Below, in pieces: positions 33,082 through 41,965 of a DNA stretch of 64,000 bases (positions are counted from its first letter, which is position 1; every line of letters starts with the position of its first letter). Under the pieces are notes generated by a model. It worked only from the letters and a program-made list of their open reading frames with translations, was not told the origin of the DNA and did not search any database. The position numbers were made by a program, and so were the translations under genes. This DNA is from Selenomonas sp. F0473 (GTDB lineage Bacteria; Bacillota; Negativicutes; Selenomonadales; Selenomonadaceae). Location of the stretch: the NCBI RefSeq assembly GCF_000315545.1, contig NZ_JH992902.1, positions 965,280 to 1,029,279 on the forward strand, read 5' to 3'.

Positions 33082-34578
33082 TTATTTCTGCATCGACCCC
33101 GTCGCCAAGAAGCGCTGATGGAAGGAAAGCGCCTCGTCAAGCAGGTGCGGTGTCTGTGCGCCCTTGGTTGCTGCGAGCGCACGGTTGTAGTAGTCGAGCA
33201 GGATCGGACGGTAGTCCGGATGCGCGCAGTTGTTGATGATCTCGAGCGCGCGCTCGCGCGGGCATTTGCCGCGGAGATCCGCAACGCCCTGCTCCGTGAT
33301 GACGACGTCGACGTCGTGCGCGCCGTGGTCGATATGCGCGCAGAACGGAACGATCGATGAGATCTTGCCTCCTTTGGCCTCGGACGTCGTGTAGAAGATC
33401 GTGAGGTAGGCGTTGCGCGCAAAATCGCCGCTGCCGCCGATGCCGTTCATCATCTTCGTGCCCGTGACGTGGGTGGAGTTGACGTTGCCGTAGATATCCA
33501 CCTCGATCGCGGTGTTCATCGCGATGACGCCGAGACGGCGGACAACCTCGGGGTTGTTCGAGATCTCCTGCGGGCGGAGCATCATGATCTTCTTGTACTT
33601 GTCGATGTCCTTGTAGAAACGCTGCAAACCTTCCGGAGAGGGTGAGAACGCCGTGCCGGACGCGAACTTCAGCTTGCCGGCATCCGCCAGGTCGAACATG
33701 CCGTCCTGGATGACTTCGGTGTAGACCTCGAGGTCGGTGAAGTCGGAGTTGACGAAACCTGCGATAACGGCGTTCGCCACGTTGCCGACGCCCGACTGGA
33801 GCGGGAGCAGTCCCTTGGGCATGCGCCCTGCGGCGAGTTCCTTCTTGAGGAGTTCGACCGTGAACGCGCCCATCTTGCGCGAAGCGTCGTCGAGCGGCGC
33901 GAGCGCGCGCGTCTTGTCCGTGATGTCGCAGGGGACGATGTACTTGATCTTCTCCAGCGGGCACGGAATGAAGTGCGTGCCGATGCGGTCGCCGGCCTTT
34001 GTGATGGGGATCGGCAGACGGTTCGGCGGATCGAGAGGGATGTAGATGTCGTGCATGCCGACGAGTTCCATCGGCTGACTCGTGTTCACCTCGACGATGA
34101 CCACATCCGCGCTCTGCACATAGGACGGGGTATTGCCGACCGAGGTTGAGGGGATGATGCCCTCCGCAGTGATCGCAACAGCCTCAACGAGCGCGACGTC
34201 AATTTTGCCGAGGAAGCCTTCACGGCTCTGCTGCGCGACCTCCGATAGGTGCATATCGATGTAGTCGACAACACCCGAGTTGATCTGATTGCGCAGCGGC
34301 GTGTTTGTCTGATACGGCAGACGCTGCTTGATGCCGTTCGCCTCAGCGAGCGTGCCGTCCAGTTCCGGACCTGTCGAAGCGCCCGTCCAGATATTCACCT
34401 TGAACGGACTCTTCTTCATGCGCTCCGCGATGGCGAGGGGCACCGCTTTCGGATAGCCGGACGGCGTAAAGCCGCTGGCGCCGATGGTCATGCCGTCTTT
34501 GAAATACTCGGCAGCTACTTCCGCACTCACGATTCTGTCCGCTAGGGACTTAGGTACGCGATCGGAAATATCGATCAT
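33082..34578 (-). CDS. acetyl-CoA hydrolase/transferase family CoA-transferase, probably succinate-dependent propionyl-CoA transferase
   Basis: 498 residues of the Cat1/ScpC class: SGFTPSGYPKAVPLAIAERM, SGVVDYIDMHLSEVAQ, EVNTSQP, LQSGVGNVANAVIAGF and NGIGGSGDFARNAYLTIF. As first gene of the methylmalonyl-CoA cluster it most likely transfers CoA from propionyl-CoA to succinate, closing the cycle and releasing propionate. Acetate use cannot be excluded. ATG at 34578 follows GGGAGGTTTTTCT; the 32-codon longer frame has no such site. Confidence 0.9.
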   Translation of the reverse strand: MIDISDRVPKSLADRIVSAEVAAEYFKDGMTIGASGFTPSGYPKAVPLAIAERMKKSPFKVNIWTGASTGPELDGTLAEANGIKQRLPYQTNTPLRNQINSGVVDYIDMHLSEVAQQSREGFLGKIDVALVEAVAITAEGIIPSTSVGNTPSYVQSADVVIVEVNTSQPMELVGMHDIYIPLDPPNRLPIPITKAGDRIGTHFIPCPLEKIKYIVPCDITDKTRALAPLDDASRKMGAFTVELLKKELAAGRMPKGLLPLQSGVGNVANAVIAGFVNSDFTDLEVYTEVIQDGMFDLADAGKLKFASGTAFSPSPEGLQRFYKDIDKYKKIMMLRPQEISNNPEVVRRLGVIAMNTAIEVDIYGNVNSTHVTGTKMMNGIGGSGDFARNAYLTIFYTTSEAKGGKISSIVPFCAHIDHGAHDVDVVITEQGVADLRGKCPRERALEIINNCAHPDYRPILLDYYNRALAATKGAQTPHLLDEALSFHQRFLATGSMQK

Positions 34579-34769
34579 AGAAAAACCTCCCTCTGCTACA
34601 CCGATCAGTTCTCTTGCCGGTGTGCTCTTCTGATACACCTCCGGCACAGCGTTACGATGCCCATAGCCATTCAAAACACTGAGGTTGACATCTCCGTGGA
34701 GAGGGAATGTAAACGTCCTGAATAGCTACAAGTTATCATAAGAGCATATGCCAATTATATCTGCCTCAT

Positions 34770-34798
34770 AGGATATCACGAAACAAAAACACCGTCAA
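34770..34798 (-). promoter_or_regulatory. candidate promoter of the propionate cluster
   Basis: TTGACG (34793-34798), 17 bases, TATCCT (34770-34775). The -35 box is part of the rex terminator stem. A TATAAT lies 12 bases further down but has no -35 partner. The rest of 34579-34769 is leader sequence with no evident riboswitch. Confidence 0.5.
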
Positions 34799-34812
34799 GA
34801 TTGTATTGACGG
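34781..34812 (-). terminator. rex terminator
   Basis: CCGTCAA with TTGACGG around a 7-base loop, then a T-rich run (TGTTTTTGTTT) on the minus strand, 38 bases past the rex stop. Confidence 0.7.
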
Positions 34813-34850
34813 CATTTTCTGTGATTTGTGAAAAAAAGTGCACGTAAGTT

Positions 34851-35528
34851 TTATTCTCTATTATTCTTCTCTGATAATTCATCATCTTCACACGCACTAT
34901 GTGTGAGAAAATAAGAGAGACTGCTGAGCCCCACGGAGAGGTCTTCGCTGACGAAGGGAACGGTCTCCGGCACCTGCAACTTCACCGGCGCAAAATTCCA
35001 AATGCCGCGGATGCCCGCCGCAATGAGCCGGTCGGCGACGTCCTGCGCCTGCGGCGCGGGCACTGCGATGACGCCGATCTGCACGCCGCGCTCGGCCACG
35101 ATCTCCGAGAGATACGCGATGTCCTCGACGCGCCGCTCGCCGAGCCGCGTGCCGATAACGACGGGATTGACGTCAAAGAGCGCGGCGATACGAAAACCGA
35201 GCCGCGCGATCCCCTGATAGTTTGCAAGCGCTACACCGAGATGGCCCATGCCGACGACGGCGATATTCCAGTGGCGGTCGAGCCCTAAAATGGCGCCGAT
35301 ACTCTCCTGCAGCTCCGCAACGTAATAGCCGACGCCCTTCTTCCCAAACTGTCCAAAGAACGCGAGATCCTTGCGGATCTGTTCCGGGTTGACGGCAATG
35401 CGCCTGCCGAGTTCCTCCGAGGACGCGATCTCAATGCCCTCGTCCGAGAGCAGACACAGGCAGCGGTAGTACCGTGGAAGTCTGTCCACCGTCGCCTTAG
35501 AAATAGAACTGCTTTCCTGCATACTCAT
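34851..35528 (-). CDS. rex: redox-sensing transcriptional repressor Rex
   Basis: 225 residues. Winged helix with RLPRYYRCLCLLSDEGIE and VNPEQIRKDLAFFGQFGKKGVGY, then a Rossmann NAD(H) domain (NIAVVGMGHLGVALANY; ALFDVNP). Rex lifts repression of fermentation and respiration genes when NADH rises. It sits directly upstream of the propionate cluster, whose succinate-reducing pathway is an NADH sink; direct control is a guess. ATG at 35528 overlaps the stop of the O-antigen-ligase-like gene; an in-frame ATG at 35522 is an alternative. Confidence 0.95.
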   Translation of the reverse strand: MSMQESSSISKATVDRLPRYYRCLCLLSDEGIEIASSEELGRRIAVNPEQIRKDLAFFGQFGKKGVGYYVAELQESIGAILGLDRHWNIAVVGMGHLGVALANYQGIARLGFRIAALFDVNPVVIGTRLGERRVEDIAYLSEIVAERGVQIGVIAVPAPQAQDVADRLIAAGIRGIWNFAPVKLQVPETVPFVSEDLSVGLSSLSYFLTHSACEDDELSEKNNRE

Positions 35529-36871
35529 CCTTCCTTCCGCTCCCCCGCGATTGCGTGCACGGCCGCCGTCATTGCGGCGAGCATCCAAAGCAGCATGGAG
35601 GACGGAATATTAAACAGCAAATGATCCGTGATCCCGTTGAGGGCGACCGAACACAGAGCAAGTCCCAACCCGAGCGAAGCGCCCTCGATGAATTTGTCCC
35701 TGCGCCACGCGGAGAGGCCCTCCCGCACATCCGCGAGCGTTTTCCACGCCTGCTCATGCACGGCGAGCACGATGTCCCACGGCGGTGTGCGGCGCGGCAC
35801 GCGGAACGCCAGCACAAGCGATCCGAAAAAGAACCACAAAAATGCAAGTGCTCCCGGAATGCCGATCTCGGCCGCGTAGTTCAGGTACATGTTGTGCGCG
35901 TGTACGATCTGTACGGGCGCGCCCTGCAAGTAGAAGTCATAGTCGGGATAGACCATGAAATACATGCCCCAGCCGATGCCGAGGAAGGGATGGTCGAGAA
36001 TCATCGCAACGGTGCTCTCCCAGAACGCGAGCCGCATCTCGGACGAGGTATCAATGCGCGTAAAGACCGAAAGCAGGCGGTCCGTCAATACGGGATCAAA
36101 GAAGAGCACCGCCGCACCGACAAGAAGAAGCCCCGCCAAAATACGACGGTCGCGCAGCACACCGTAGCCCGCGAGCACGAGGGCAATAACGAGACAGGCC
36201 CCGCGCGCATAGGTCATTCCGAGGCAGGCCGCCGCGGCGGCGAGAACGACGGCCGCGAGAACACGCCATACGCCCCGCAGCCCCGTCATAAGCCCCACGG
36301 CCATACAGACGGCGATATCGAGATATCCCGCGAGAATGTTCGGATTTTCCCATGTGGAAAAAACCCGTTTCGACAGTTCGGGGAACGATTCGCCGTCCAC
36401 CCATTTCATCGCCGAAATGTCGATGCCGAAAATGAACTGATAGAAACCGTAAAGGATCACGATGACCGCCGCCCCCGCCATTGCGAGCACGGTGTGCTGA
36501 ACCATGCGCGTCTCGCGCAGGGTCTGTCCGGCAAGCAGATAGGTCAGCGCATAAATCGGCACGAGGTGGTAAAAATTGTAGAAACTGAACGAGATGTCGG
36601 GCGCCGCGACGACGGATGCCAGGCCGATGACAACAAAGAGAAGCGCCGGCGCATCATACGGCAGTCGTCGTAAGTGAAAATCCCGATCGATGCGCAGACG
36701 CAAAAAGAGCGCCGCACATCCGACAAGGAGCACAGCCGTGGCGGCGAGCGGCACCAAGGGAATCAGGAACGCCTCCGCGAGCACGGCGCAGTACATGACG
36801 CGCTCCATACGCCCGCCCCAACGTCTCTGCCGCAAGAGGCGCCGCCGCGCCTTGAAATACTCCTCTGCCAA
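35525..36871 (-). CDS. O-antigen ligase/polymerase-like membrane protein
   Basis: 448 residues, about eleven hydrophobic segments. The Wzy_C-type region has FWESTVAMILDHPFLGIGWGMY and the histidine/asparagine motif VHAHNMYLNYAAEIGIPG expected of WaaL-like ligases. It would join or polymerise lipid-linked glycans in the outer leaflet of the inner membrane, matching wecA/wecB and LptG-like genes. Start is the TTG at 36871: GGAGG lies 7 bases upstream, inside the folC stop region, while the next ATG (36808) has no ribosome site. Confidence 0.85.
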   Translation of the reverse strand: MAEEYFKARRRLLRQRRWGGRMERVMYCAVLAEAFLIPLVPLAATAVLLVGCAALFLRLRIDRDFHLRRLPYDAPALLFVVIGLASVVAAPDISFSFYNFYHLVPIYALTYLLAGQTLRETRMVQHTVLAMAGAAVIVILYGFYQFIFGIDISAMKWVDGESFPELSKRVFSTWENPNILAGYLDIAVCMAVGLMTGLRGVWRVLAAVVLAAAAACLGMTYARGACLVIALVLAGYGVLRDRRILAGLLLVGAAVLFFDPVLTDRLLSVFTRIDTSSEMRLAFWESTVAMILDHPFLGIGWGMYFMVYPDYDFYLQGAPVQIVHAHNMYLNYAAEIGIPGALAFLWFFFGSLVLAFRVPRRTPPWDIVLAVHEQAWKTLADVREGLSAWRRDKFIEGASLGLGLALCSVALNGITDHLLFNIPSSMLLWMLAAMTAAVHAIAGERKEG

Positions 36872-36875
36872 CGCC

Positions 36876-38177
36876 TCACCTCCCCGATGCGCGCAGCAGT
36901 CTGCGCACACTGCCGACGAGATAGAGCGATCCGCAGACGACAAGCAGGCGCCCGTCGCGCGCGCGCCGCTCCGCCTCGACGAGCGCAGCCCTCATATCGC
37001 CGCAGGCAACCGTCTCGAGCCCCATCGCGGCGGCGACGGCCGCGACGACATCCGCCCCCGCCGCACGGTCGGAGTTCGGACGCGCGGTGACGACCGCATC
37101 CCCGGGACGCAGGAGCAGCGAAAGCATGGTATCGATGTCCTTGTCCCTGAGAATTCCGAGCAAAAAAACGCGTCGCTCCTCCGGAAAATACGCGTCGAGC
37201 CCCGCCCGCAGCGCCGCCATGCCCGCAGGGTTATGCGCGCCGTCTACGACGGCGGTACCCGCCGCCCACGAGAGGAGTTCAAACCGCGCGGGATGCCGCA
37301 CCGTCCTCAGCGCCGTTCGAACGGCCGCCTCCGTGACGCGCGCATCCTCGCGCTCCAGAAGCTGCGCCGCCATGATGACGAGCGCGGCGTTCTCGGCCTG
37401 ATACGTTCCCGCAAGCGCAAGATCGAACGGCGCAGGTTCCCGGCAAACGACGGAATGGAACGCAACGCTCTGCCCGCCCCCGGCGGGAAAGATCATCTCG
37501 CCCGAGAAATCCTCGCCGTAGACGAAAACATCCGCGTTCATTTCCTCCGCACGCGCGAGGATAATCTCGAGCGGTTCGCCCGATGCGGCCGTGATGAGCG
37601 GCACACCCTCTTTGATGATGCCCGCCTTATGTTCCGCGATGCCCGCGAGCGTCCCGCCGCAGCGGTCGGCGTGGTCCATCGCGACGTTCGTGATGATCGT
37701 GAGGACGGGGTCAATGACATTCGTCGAGTCGAGCAGGCCGCCGAGCCCCGTTTCAATGACGGCAACCTCCACTTTTTCCTCGGCAAAATAGAGGAACGCG
37801 AGCGCCGTGAGCTCCTCGAACTGCGTCGGGTGTTCGTGCCCGTCCGCGACCATCGCGTCCGCCGCACGACGCACGCGCGTTAAGAGCGCGGCAAAACGCT
37901 CCTCGGAGATATCCTCCCCGCCGACGCTCACGCGCTCCGTATAGGCGACGAGATGCGGCGAGAGATAGCGCCCGCAGCGAATCCCCGCGGCACGGTAGAC
38001 GGCGTCCAGCATCTGCGTGACAGAGCCCTTGCCGTTCGTGCCCGCAACGTGTATCGTCTGATAGGCGCGCTCGGGATTGCCGAGGCGCGCGCAGAGGTTC
38101 TCCATGCGGGAGAGCCCCAAACGGATGCCGAATGTATTCAGTTCGTCCAGATATGCGAGTGACTGTTGATAGTCCAT
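36876..38177 (-). CDS. folC: bifunctional folylpolyglutamate synthase/dihydrofolate synthase
   Basis: 433 residues, Mur-ligase fold: HVAGTNGKGSVTQMLDAVYR, GRYLSPHLVAYTERV, ETGLGGLLDSTNV, TNVAMDHADRCGGT, KAGIIKEGVP and VDGAHNPAGM. It adds glutamate to folates. It follows valS by 9 bases (GAGG then ATG at 38177), a common valS-folC pair. The C-terminal stop region contains the ribosome site of the next gene. Confidence 0.95.
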   Translation of the reverse strand: MDYQQSLAYLDELNTFGIRLGLSRMENLCARLGNPERAYQTIHVAGTNGKGSVTQMLDAVYRAAGIRCGRYLSPHLVAYTERVSVGGEDISEERFAALLTRVRRAADAMVADGHEHPTQFEELTALAFLYFAEEKVEVAVIETGLGGLLDSTNVIDPVLTIITNVAMDHADRCGGTLAGIAEHKAGIIKEGVPLITAASGEPLEIILARAEEMNADVFVYGEDFSGEMIFPAGGGQSVAFHSVVCREPAPFDLALAGTYQAENAALVIMAAQLLEREDARVTEAAVRTALRTVRHPARFELLSWAAGTAVVDGAHNPAGMAALRAGLDAYFPEERRVFLLGILRDKDIDTMLSLLLRPGDAVVTARPNSDRAAGADVVAAVAAAMGLETVACGDMRAALVEAERRARDGRLLVVCGSLYLVGSVRRLLRASGR

Positions 38178-38186
38178 CAATATGCC

Positions 38187-40850
38187 TCAGAGTTTCGCAA
38201 GGTCCGCGAGGCGGGTCTTGATGAGCGCGATTTTTTCCTCATAGCCCGCGAGTTTTTCGCGCTCCGCCGCGACGACCTGCGCGGGTGCCTTGGAGGTAAA
38301 GCCCTCGTTCCCGAGTTTCCCCGACAGGCGCGCAATCTCCTTTTCGAGATTTGCGTGTTCCTTTTCAAGGCGCGCGCGCTCCTTCGGGACGTCAATGAGC
38401 CCCGCGAGCGGCAGATAGACTGCAGCGCCCGCGAGCGCGCCCGTCACGGCGTTCTCCGGGTCGGGCGCATCCGCCGCGAGGAAGGTCACGGACGAGGCGG
38501 AGGCAAGCGCAAAGAAATAATCCTCATGCGCCGCAAAGACATCTTGCAGCGTGCCGTCACCGACCCTCAGGATGAGCTCGCTCTTCCTGCCCGGCGGCGT
38601 GCCGAGCTCCGCGCGCAGATTGCGCACGGTCTTGACGACTTCCATGACGGCGGTCATATCGCGCTCTGCGGCATCATCGATGTCGCCTGCGTGTCCCTCC
38701 GGCCACGGCGCGACCATGATACTCTCGCCCGCATGCGGGAGTTTTTGCCAAATCTCCTCCGTGAGGAACGGCATGAAGGGATGCAGGAGCCGCAGCGTGC
38801 GCTCAAGCACCGTACGCAGCACATAGAGCGCCGTATTCTTTGCACGCGCATTTTCCTTATCGTAAAGCCGCGCCTTCGTCAGCTCGATGTACCAGTCGCA
38901 GAACTCGCTCCAGAGGAACTCATAAATCATGCGTCCCGCTTCGCCGAGCTCGTACTTCTCGAGGTTCGCCGTCACGTCGCGCTCCGTCCCCGCACAGCGC
39001 GAGAGAATCCAGCGGTCGGCGAGCGTATAGTCCTCCGCCGTCGGGACGAAAGAGGCATCCGCCCCTTCGAAGTTCATCAGCATGTAGCGCGAGGCGTTCC
39101 ATATCTTATTGGCGAAATTGCGCGCCGCCTCCACGCGCTCCCAGTAAAAGCGCATGTCGTTGCCCGGCGTGTTGCCCGTGATAAGCATGAACCGGAGCGT
39201 GTCCGCGCCGTATTTCTCGATGACTTCGACGGGGTCGATGCCGTTGCCGAGCGACTTCGACATCTTGCGCCCCTCGCTGTCGCGCACGAGCCCGTGGATG
39301 AAGACGTCGCGGAACGGCACATCGCCGGCGAACCGCAGCCCCATCATCACCATGCGCGCGACCCAAAAGAAGATGATGTCGTAGCCCGTCACGAGTGCCG
39401 CCGTCGGGTAGAAATGACGCAGGTCTTTCGTATCGTCCGGCCAGCCCATCGTCTCGAACGGCCAAAGCCCCGAGCTGAACCACGTGTCAAGGACATCCTC
39501 GTCCTGCCGGATATGCGTTGATCCGCAGTGCGCGCACGCCGTCAAATCCGTGCGCGAGACGCTCGTCTCGCCGCAGTCGCCGCAGTGCCACGCGGGGATG
39601 CGGTGTCCCCACCAAAGCTGGCGCGAGATGCACCAGTCGCGAATATTTTCCAGCCAGTTTTCGTAAATCTTCGTAAAGCGCTCGGGCACAAATCGGATGC
39701 GCCCGTCCCGCACCGCCGCAATCGCGGGCTGCGCGAGCGCCTCCATGCGGACGAACCACTGTTTTGAGACGAGCGGCTCAATCGTCGTACTGCAGCGCGA
39801 GCAATGTCCCACCGCGTGCTCGTGTGCCTCAGTCGAGACGAGCGCGCCGATCTCCTCAAGCTCCTTGACAAGCGCTTTGCGGCAGGCATAGCGATCCATG
39901 CCCTCGTAATGTCCTGCCTCCGCCGTCAACTTCCCTTCCGTATCGATGACGACGATCTGCGCAAGATTGTGCCGCAGCCCCATCTCAAAGTCGTTCGGAT
40001 CGTGCGCGGGCGTCACCTTCACCGCGCCCGTCCCGAACGCGGGGTCAACGTAGGCGTCGGCAAAGAGCGGGATACGCCGCCCCACGACGGGCAGGATGAG
40101 CGTTTTGCCGACGAGATGCTTGTAGCGCGCATCATCCGGATGCACCGCGACGCCCGTATCGCCGAACATCGTCTCGGGACGCGTCGTCGCAATCTCGACG
40201 TAATCGTCCGTGCCCTCAATAGCATATCGCAGGTGCCAGAGGTGCCCCGCCTCCGTCTCGTGGTTCACCTCAATGTCCGAGATTGCCGTCCTGCACGACG
40301 GGCACCAGTTCGTAATGCGCGTCCCCTGATAGATGAGTCCCTGCTCATAGAGGCTGACGAACGCCTCGCGCACCGCGCGTGAACAGCCCTCGTCCATCGT
40401 AAAGCGCGCGCGCGCCCAGTCGCAGGACGAGCCGAGCATACGCAGCTGGTACATGATGCGGTCGCCGTACTGCTCCTTCCACGCCCACACACGCGCGAGG
40501 AATTTCTCGCGCCCGAGGTCGAACCGCGTCGTCCCCTCCGCACGCAGCGATTCCTCCACCTTTGCCTGCGTCGCGATGCCCGCATGGTCGCAGCCCGGCA
40601 CCCAGACGACGTTCTTGCCGCGCATGCGCTGATAGCGCACGAGAATATCCTGCAGCGTATTGTCAAGCGCATGCCCCATGTGGAGCTGCCCCGTCACGTT
40701 CGGCGGGGGAATGACCACGCTGTACGGCGCGCGGCTCTCGTCCGCCTCTTGGTGGAAAAACCCATTTTCCTCCCAATACGCGTACCATTTCCGCTCAAAC
40801 GAAGCGGGGTCGTAGTTCTTCGGAATATTGGCGCCCTGCGTTTCCGACAT
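38187..40850 (-). CDS. valS: valyl-tRNA synthetase
   Basis: 887 residues. Class I HIGH motif PPPNVTGQLHMGHALD, editing domain (ATTRPETMFGDTGVAVHPDD), KMSKS loop GRKMSKSLGNGIDP, anticodon-binding region and a C-terminal coiled-coil arm (ERARLEKEHANLEKEIARL) that contacts tRNA in ValRS. Domain set and length are complete. A hairpin with a T run ends about 25 bases before its ATG, see the leader feature. Confidence 0.97.
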   Translation of the reverse strand: MSETQGANIPKNYDPASFERKWYAYWEENGFFHQEADESRAPYSVVIPPPNVTGQLHMGHALDNTLQDILVRYQRMRGKNVVWVPGCDHAGIATQAKVEESLRAEGTTRFDLGREKFLARVWAWKEQYGDRIMYQLRMLGSSCDWARARFTMDEGCSRAVREAFVSLYEQGLIYQGTRITNWCPSCRTAISDIEVNHETEAGHLWHLRYAIEGTDDYVEIATTRPETMFGDTGVAVHPDDARYKHLVGKTLILPVVGRRIPLFADAYVDPAFGTGAVKVTPAHDPNDFEMGLRHNLAQIVVIDTEGKLTAEAGHYEGMDRYACRKALVKELEEIGALVSTEAHEHAVGHCSRCSTTIEPLVSKQWFVRMEALAQPAIAAVRDGRIRFVPERFTKIYENWLENIRDWCISRQLWWGHRIPAWHCGDCGETSVSRTDLTACAHCGSTHIRQDEDVLDTWFSSGLWPFETMGWPDDTKDLRHFYPTAALVTGYDIIFFWVARMVMMGLRFAGDVPFRDVFIHGLVRDSEGRKMSKSLGNGIDPVEVIEKYGADTLRFMLITGNTPGNDMRFYWERVEAARNFANKIWNASRYMLMNFEGADASFVPTAEDYTLADRWILSRCAGTERDVTANLEKYELGEAGRMIYEFLWSEFCDWYIELTKARLYDKENARAKNTALYVLRTVLERTLRLLHPFMPFLTEEIWQKLPHAGESIMVAPWPEGHAGDIDDAAERDMTAVMEVVKTVRNLRAELGTPPGRKSELILRVGDGTLQDVFAAHEDYFFALASASSVTFLAADAPDPENAVTGALAGAAVYLPLAGLIDVPKERARLEKEHANLEKEIARLSGKLGNEGFTSKAPAQVVAAEREKLAGYEEKIALIKTRLADLAKL

Positions 40851-40873
40851 CTATTTCGTTCCTCCCGAAAAAG

Positions 40874-40907
40874 ACGCCCCCGTCCCGAGGGGACGAGGGC
40901 GTCCGCA
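40874..40907 (-). promoter_or_regulatory. terminator-like hairpin in the valS leader (possible attenuator)
   Basis: Minus-strand GGACGCCCTCGTCCC, loop, GGGACGGGGGCGTC, then TTTTT, directly before the ribosome site GGGAGGAAC of valS. Since a promoter lies upstream at 40942-40970, this hairpin is inside the valS transcript. No T-box motif (GGGTGGTACCGCG type) is visible. It could also be the terminator of the preceding gene. Confidence 0.55.
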
Positions 40908-40941
40908 CATCGTCGTTTATTTTGGTATGAAATACTACGTA

Positions 40942-40970
40942 AGAGTAGCACAAAACCGTATTTTTTGCAA
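40942..40970 (-). promoter_or_regulatory. candidate valS promoter
   Basis: TTGCAA (40965-40970), 17 bases, TACTCT (40942-40947). Confidence 0.5.
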
Positions 40971-40973
40971 GGA

Positions 40974-41444
40974 TTACGCCGTTATGAGCGCGGCGCGTAT
41001 CTTGACGACCGCCTTGCGAATCTCCTGCGGCTCCGCCGCCGCGACCGTCGGCCGATGAATCTCTCCGGGCGCAAATATCGTCACCGTCCCCGGCACGGCG
41101 TCGATGAACTCCGCGTCGGGCGTCCCGCGGTAAAAGACCAAATCGCGCTCGGGGATGCGCGCCGCGACCTCCCCCGCCGTACCCGCGGGCGCATAATGCA
41201 GCCGCTCCGACCCGCGCGCAAGGTACTGCACATCGTAGTATTCCTCGTGCGCCTCGGCGCGCTGATCGCCGTAGCGCCGCGTCACCGCGTCGAACACATC
41301 GGCATACATATCATCGCCCGCAATCTCCACGCGCCCCGCCGGCATATTCGCGATATCGCGCAGATGCAGCACCTGCAGCGCCTTTTGCATCGGCGCGGGC
41401 AGCGTCTTATCCTTCATCATCTCTTTGAGTTGTCCCGTCTGCAT
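40974..41444 (-). CDS. YhcH/YjgK/YiaL family protein (DUF386)
   Basis: 156 residues. Cupin-like family with RVEIAGDDMYADV, AEAHEEYYDVQYLARGSERLHYAP and the C-terminal TIFAPGEIHRPTVA, holding conserved His and Glu residues for a metal. Members are linked to sialic acid or other sugar-acid catabolism (anomerase-like). Start ATG at 41444 follows AAAGGGG. No sugar genes are adjacent, so substrate is unknown. Confidence 0.85.
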   Translation of the reverse strand: MQTGQLKEMMKDKTLPAPMQKALQVLHLRDIANMPAGRVEIAGDDMYADVFDAVTRRYGDQRAEAHEEYYDVQYLARGSERLHYAPAGTAGEVAARIPERDLVFYRGTPDAEFIDAVPGTVTIFAPGEIHRPTVAAAEPQEIRKAVVKIRAALITA

Positions 41445-41517
41445 ATCTTGATACCCCTTTATGATTATGATAGAAAAGTCTGCCACTCCCGACAGATCTC
41501 GCCTTCTTTTTCCTCAT

Positions 41518-41546
41518 ATTGTAGCGAATTGCGCGTATTCGCGCAA
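41518..41546 (-). promoter_or_regulatory. promoter of the YhcH-family gene
   Basis: TTGCGC (41541-41546), 17 bases, TACAAT (41518-41523). Confidence 0.6.
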
Positions 41547-41614
41547 GATAAAATCATCCGTCGTAAATTTTATATTTTTGTATATTCCTATTGTCTGTTC
41601 CGGCCGCATTCGTC

Positions 41615-41643
41615 TTGACAAACGCGCATCCCTATAATAGAAT
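41615..41643 (+). promoter_or_regulatory. promoter of the cobalamin-riboswitch operon
   Basis: TTGACA (41615-41620), 17 bases, TAGAAT (41638-41643), placing the RNA start just before the riboswitch. Confidence 0.8.
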
Positions 41644-41671
41644 AAGCGCGCATTATGAAATTATAAATCCA

Positions 41672-41835
41672 TATTGGAGCAGGTGTCCTTTGGACTTAAT
41701 AGGGAATCCGGTGCGATGCCGGAGCGGTCCCGCCACCGTAAGGAAGAGCAATGCTGCATGATGTCACTGGGGAGATGTTCTCCTTGGGAAGGCGCAGCCG
41801 CGTGATGATTCCGAGCCGGGAGAACTGCCTGTTTA
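41672..41835 (+). ncRNA. cobalamin (B12) riboswitch
   Basis: AGGTGTCC at the 5' side, AATAGGGAATCCGGTG, CCGGAGCGGTCCCGCCACCGTAA in two parts, then a CACTGGGG-type segment, TTGGGAAGGCGCAGCC and the B12 box GAGCCGGGAGAACTGCC, in the order of the Rfam cobalamin aptamer. It controls the exported small protein, TonB receptor and BtuF/C/D genes downstream. This is the best evidence that the operon imports a cobamide. Confidence 0.93.
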
Positions 41836-41871
41836 ACGCCCGCCGCCGGACCCACGAGCGATGGGGAGGAG

Positions 41872-41934
41872 AGCCGCGCTTCGATCATTGAATGATTCGA
41901 CGGCTTTTTCCTGCGGGAAGAACGCCGTTTTTTT
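41872..41934 (+). terminator. riboswitch expression platform with two overlapping hairpins
   Basis: AGCCG (41872-41876) pairs with CGGCT (41901-41905) followed by T4; alternatively ACGGC (41900-41904) pairs with GCCGT (41924-41928) followed by T6. The two share the middle strand, so only one can form. This fits a transcription switch between aptamer and first gene. Between 41445 and 41965 there is no other gene. Confidence 0.65.
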
Positions 41935-41965
41935 GTGGAAAATTTTACGGAGAGGAGGTGCGAAG

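Noticed and set aside
34818-34848. TTGTGAAA-like half site resembling a Rex operator
   Set aside because: Only half of the palindrome is present and it lies between the rex stop and its terminator, not at a promoter.
40851-40973. T-box riboswitch before valS
   Set aside because: The T-box sequence and specifier stem are not visible; only a terminator-like hairpin remains.
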